A DNA stretch of 64,000 nucleotides. Source: Pseudomonas kielensis (GTDB lineage: Bacteria; Pseudomonadota; Gammaproteobacteria; Pseudomonadales; Pseudomonadaceae). Position 1 is the stretch's first letter, and each line of letters starts with the position of its first letter. Below, piece by piece: positions 62,039-64,000 of this stretch. The stretch spans positions 43,751 to 107,750 of the forward strand of contig NZ_JACMYG010000019.1 in NCBI RefSeq assembly GCF_014236655.1, written 5' to 3'. Below the pieces are notes generated by a model, which saw only the letters and a program-made list of their open reading frames with translations, had not been told where the DNA came from and searched no databases. The translations under genes were made by a program, and so were the position numbers.

Positions 62039-62347
62039 GGGGTGCCTCTCCCTGTGACTGATGGTGCTTGGCTGTCGCCAATAATTTGGCGTTTTTTTCG
62101 CTGAAAACCGTATCAGGCTTGTAACAACAGAGCTAAGAACATCCTAGGCAGAAGCTAAGAAGGATTTCTCATAATGCCTATGCCGAAAAAAACTTATGCA
62201 CCTCCAAAAAACCGGCACATTGTTCCCTGCACAGGCCTTGTATTTATGAGCTCTAGGGAGCTTGGCGAGGCTGGGAAAGGTTCCAACACTTTTGCAACAT
62301 AGGGTGGAGAAGCGCTGGAGGGGATGGAGGCTGAACGGTTTTCGGGC

Positions 62348-62361
62348 GACAAAATATTGTC
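62348..62361. promoter_or_regulatory. FleQ-box-like dyad
   Basis: GACAAAATATTGTC matches the reported FleQ pattern GTCAATAAATTGAC at 10 of 14 positions and is itself a dyad (GACAA / TTGTC). FleQ with c-di-GMP controls adhesin and polysaccharide genes in pseudomonads, so this location between adhesin and transporter is suggestive. Confidence 0.35.
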
Positions 62362-62499
62362 ACATTGCCTGGAATTCATCGTCAGCCACCCCCGTAGAAC
62401 GGCTAGGCGGCGCTGAGTGAATGATTTCATTCAGTTTTGTTCCGCAATCACCAGCCCGCCTGCGTAGGCACGCGAGGCGAGATCAACGTCAGGCAAGGG

Positions 62500-62519
62500 C
62501 TTGCACCTTGAAGTGCAAG
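62500..62519. other. Inverted repeat in the adhesin leader
   Basis: CTTGCAC (62500-62506) and GTGCAAG (62513-62519) pair around CTTGAA, 100 bases before the adhesin ATG. It may be a protein site or a leader hairpin. Confidence 0.4.
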
Positions 62520-62618
62520 TGCTGCCGGGCAGAAGGTCCGTCCGTACCCCGGCAAGGCCCTGCATGCTTTCTCTGCACAACCCAGATGCCGATGGACGTC
62601 GGCTGCGGAGGAAGTCTC

Positions 62619-64000
62619 ATGGCAACGCTCATCGCAATCGTCAGCAAGGTCGTAGGTCAGGTGTTCGCTGTGGCGGGTGATGGAACCCGACGCGCCCTGG
62701 TCGAAGGGGATCGGCTGTTTGCCGGTGAACAACTGGTCACCGGGGCCGAGGGCGCGGTGGCGGCGCACCTGCAGAACGGTCAGGAGCTGACACTGGGACG
62801 CGGCAGCAGCTTGCACCTGAGCGCGCAACTGCTGGCCAACCAACCGGCGCATGTCGACTCCACCGAAGCGCTGACGCCCAGCCAGGCGCAATTGAGCGAT
62901 GTCGAGCAAGTGCAGCAGGCCATTGCTGCCGGTGCCGACCCGACCCAGGTCGCTGAAGCCACCGCCGCCGGGCCGGGCAGCACAGGGGCCCCCGGGACTG
63001 CCGGCGGCGGTCACTCGTTTGTCCTGCTCGAAGAAGTGGCGGGGCGGGTCGACCCGGTCATCGGTTTCCCGACAGCCGGTTTCAACGGCATTCCCGAATT
63101 TGTCCCGGAACGCCTGGCGGGTTCGCCTGAGGACGGTGGCGATGACACGGGCACGGGTCCGTCGGTCAACCCGCTGGCCCCCGTCACGCCCATCAATCCC
63201 GAATTGCCGGTGACCCCGGAACTGCCGGTGAACCACCCGGTCACCTTGTCCGGCCTGTCGGTGGCGGGCGGTGAGTTGACCCTGTATGAGGCCAACCTGG
63301 CCAAGGGCTCGGCCAGCAACCCGGGGGCCTTGACCCAGAACGGGACCTTCAGCATTTCCGCGCCGGATGGCTTGCAAAGCCTGAGCATTGGTGGCGTCAG
63401 CATCATCAGTGGCGGCGTGGCGGTGAGTTTCCCACAGACGATCACCTCGGCCCTGGGCAATACCCTGACCATCATCGGCTATGACCCGGCAACCGGCGTG
63501 GTCAGCTACAGCTACACCCTGGTGGGGAATGAAACCCACTCGGCCGGGGATGGCAGCAACAACCTCAGTGAGCATTTCACCGTGGTCGCCAGCGACGTCA
63601 ATGGTGATACGGCCAGCAATACCCTGGACATCAACATCACCGACGATGTGCCCCACGCGTTCGACGACGGCAATGGCGTTGCCGCATCCGAAACGCATTC
63701 GATCCTGTCCGGCAACGTGCTCGACAACGACGTGCAAGGCGCCGACCGGGTCGTTACCGGGCCGATCACTCCCGGGACCTTCACCGGTATTTACGGCACT
63801 CTGGTGCTGGCCGCCGACGGCAGCTACACCTACACCCTGCACAGCAGCGATCCGGCCTTTCTCGCGCTCAAGGGCGACGTCACCGAGACCTTCAACTACA
63901 CCCTGACCGACGCTGACGGCGACAGCAGCAGCGCCAACCTGGTGCTCAACGTCCACAACAACGACGATCCAGTGCTGATCGACGGCCTCAAGGTCCAGGC
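62619..64000 (+). CDS. Large Lap/Map-type adhesin, N-terminal part (runs off the window)
   Basis: The frame from ATG 62619 is open to the right edge, at least 460 codons. The start MATLIAIVSKVVGQVFAVAG is the LapA-type retention module that plugs the secretion channel. TAAG stands at residues 115-118, the di-alanine site cut by LapG. A low-complexity linker with NPELPVTPELPV follows, then bacterial Ig/VCBS-like domains (DGSYTYTLH, DVTETFNYTLTDADGDSSS). It should be secreted by the divergent ABC/MFP/TolC genes and mediate attachment. GGAGG eight bases upstream. Whether the family is LapA- or MapA-like is not settled. Confidence 0.85.
   Translation, partial: MATLIAIVSKVVGQVFAVAGDGTRRALVEGDRLFAGEQLVTGAEGAVAAHLQNGQELTLGRGSSLHLSAQLLANQPAHVDSTEALTPSQAQLSDVEQVQQAIAAGADPTQVAEATAAGPGSTGAPGTAGGGHSFVLLEEVAGRVDPVIGFPTAGFNGIPEFVPERLAGSPEDGGDDTGTGPSVNPLAPVTPINPELPVTPELPVNHPVTLSGLSVAGGELTLYEANLAKGSASNPGALTQNGTFSISAPDGLQSLSIGGVSIISGGVAVSFPQTITSALGNTLTIIGYDPATGVVSYSYTLVGNETHSAGDGSNNLSEHFTVVASDVNGDTASNTLDINITDDVPHAFDDGNGVAASETHSILSGNVLDNDVQGADRVVTGPITPGTFTGIYGTLVLAADGSYTYTLHSSDPAFLALKGDVTETFNYTLTDADGDSSSANLVLNVHNNDDPVLIDGLKVQ

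Larger units (their letters stand above)
62039..62618. other. Divergent 580-base regulatory region between the secretion operon and the adhesin
   Basis: No gene is supported. It holds a FleQ-like box (62348-62361), the inverted repeat at 62500-62519, an AT-rich centre with several imperfect dyads, and GGAGG eight bases before the adhesin ATG. Promoters for both directions must be here; none is clear-cut. Confidence 0.5.

Noticed and set aside
62448..63956. Long minus-strand ORF (502 codons) opposite the adhesin
   Set aside because: It mirrors the plus-strand adhesin frame, which has a ribosome binding site, the retention module and TAAG. The antisense frame is low-complexity and typical of high-GC shadow frames.
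1..64000. CRISPR arrays, tRNA or rRNA genes, prophage
   Set aside because: No regular spacer-repeat pattern, no tRNA cloverleaf or rRNA sequence and no phage structural genes were seen while reading.

Overview
The window is about 64 kb of GC-rich chromosome from a fluorescent pseudomonad (Pseudomonas fluorescens group). Pointers to this are Pseudomonas-type REP/REPIN hairpins, OprP/OprO-like porin, GbuA/GbuR, a PA1414-family small protein, AceK, LpxO and a Lap/Map-type adhesin with its type I secretion genes. No tRNA, rRNA, prophage, insertion sequence or CRISPR array was seen. Most of it is core metabolism and housekeeping; accessory character is strongest at 7.4-12.8 kb and 57-64 kb.

Layout. 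0-7.4 kb: a partial gluzincin-like protein whose HExxH is degenerate, a DUF2892 protein, a TrmH-type methyltransferase, YajD, a spermidine-synthase-like protein, oligopeptidase B, then a three-gene plus-strand run including a class II glutamine amidotransferase. 7.4-12.8 kb: a compact iron locus (NIS siderophore synthetase, MFS exporter, TonB-dependent receptor) behind a candidate Fur box. 12.8-17.6 kb: a LysR regulator divergent from an MFS transporter plus pxpABC (5-oxoprolinase). 17.7-22.1 kb: VWA/MoxR pair, DUF748 protein, cysK. 22.3-27.3 kb: lpxO, two DMT exporters (one behind a Cys/Pro-rich leader ORF and a palindromic promoter), aceK.

27.4-38.5 kb: hrpA, a FabH2-like ketosynthase, a phosphate-selective porin, a FemAB-like acyltransferase, aqpZ and an ABC exporter. 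38.5-47.7 kb: LysR/hydrolase/ppiA run, azoR, a DMT exporter, a YbdG-type mechanosensitive channel, a DEAD-box helicase, and small periplasmic or regulatory genes. 47.7-57.1 kb: a lipoprotein, a TorF-like porin, cvfB, a fourth DMT transporter, then the PA1414-like gene with a perfect Anr box, a sodium:solute symporter, gbuA and gbuR, and tapT. 57.1-64 kb: type I secretion adaptor, ABC transporter and TolC-like protein divergent from a large adhesin that runs off the right edge and carries an N-terminal retention module with a TAAG (LapG-type) cleavage motif.

The observations I consider most worth following are the 54-residue Cys/Pro-rich leader ORF ahead of a DMT exporter, the Anr-box/PA1414-like small gene (a possible SicX-type sRNA locus), the single-synthetase siderophore locus and the second-type Lap/Map adhesin system. 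Function assignments rest on motifs and remembered family sequences; no search was run.
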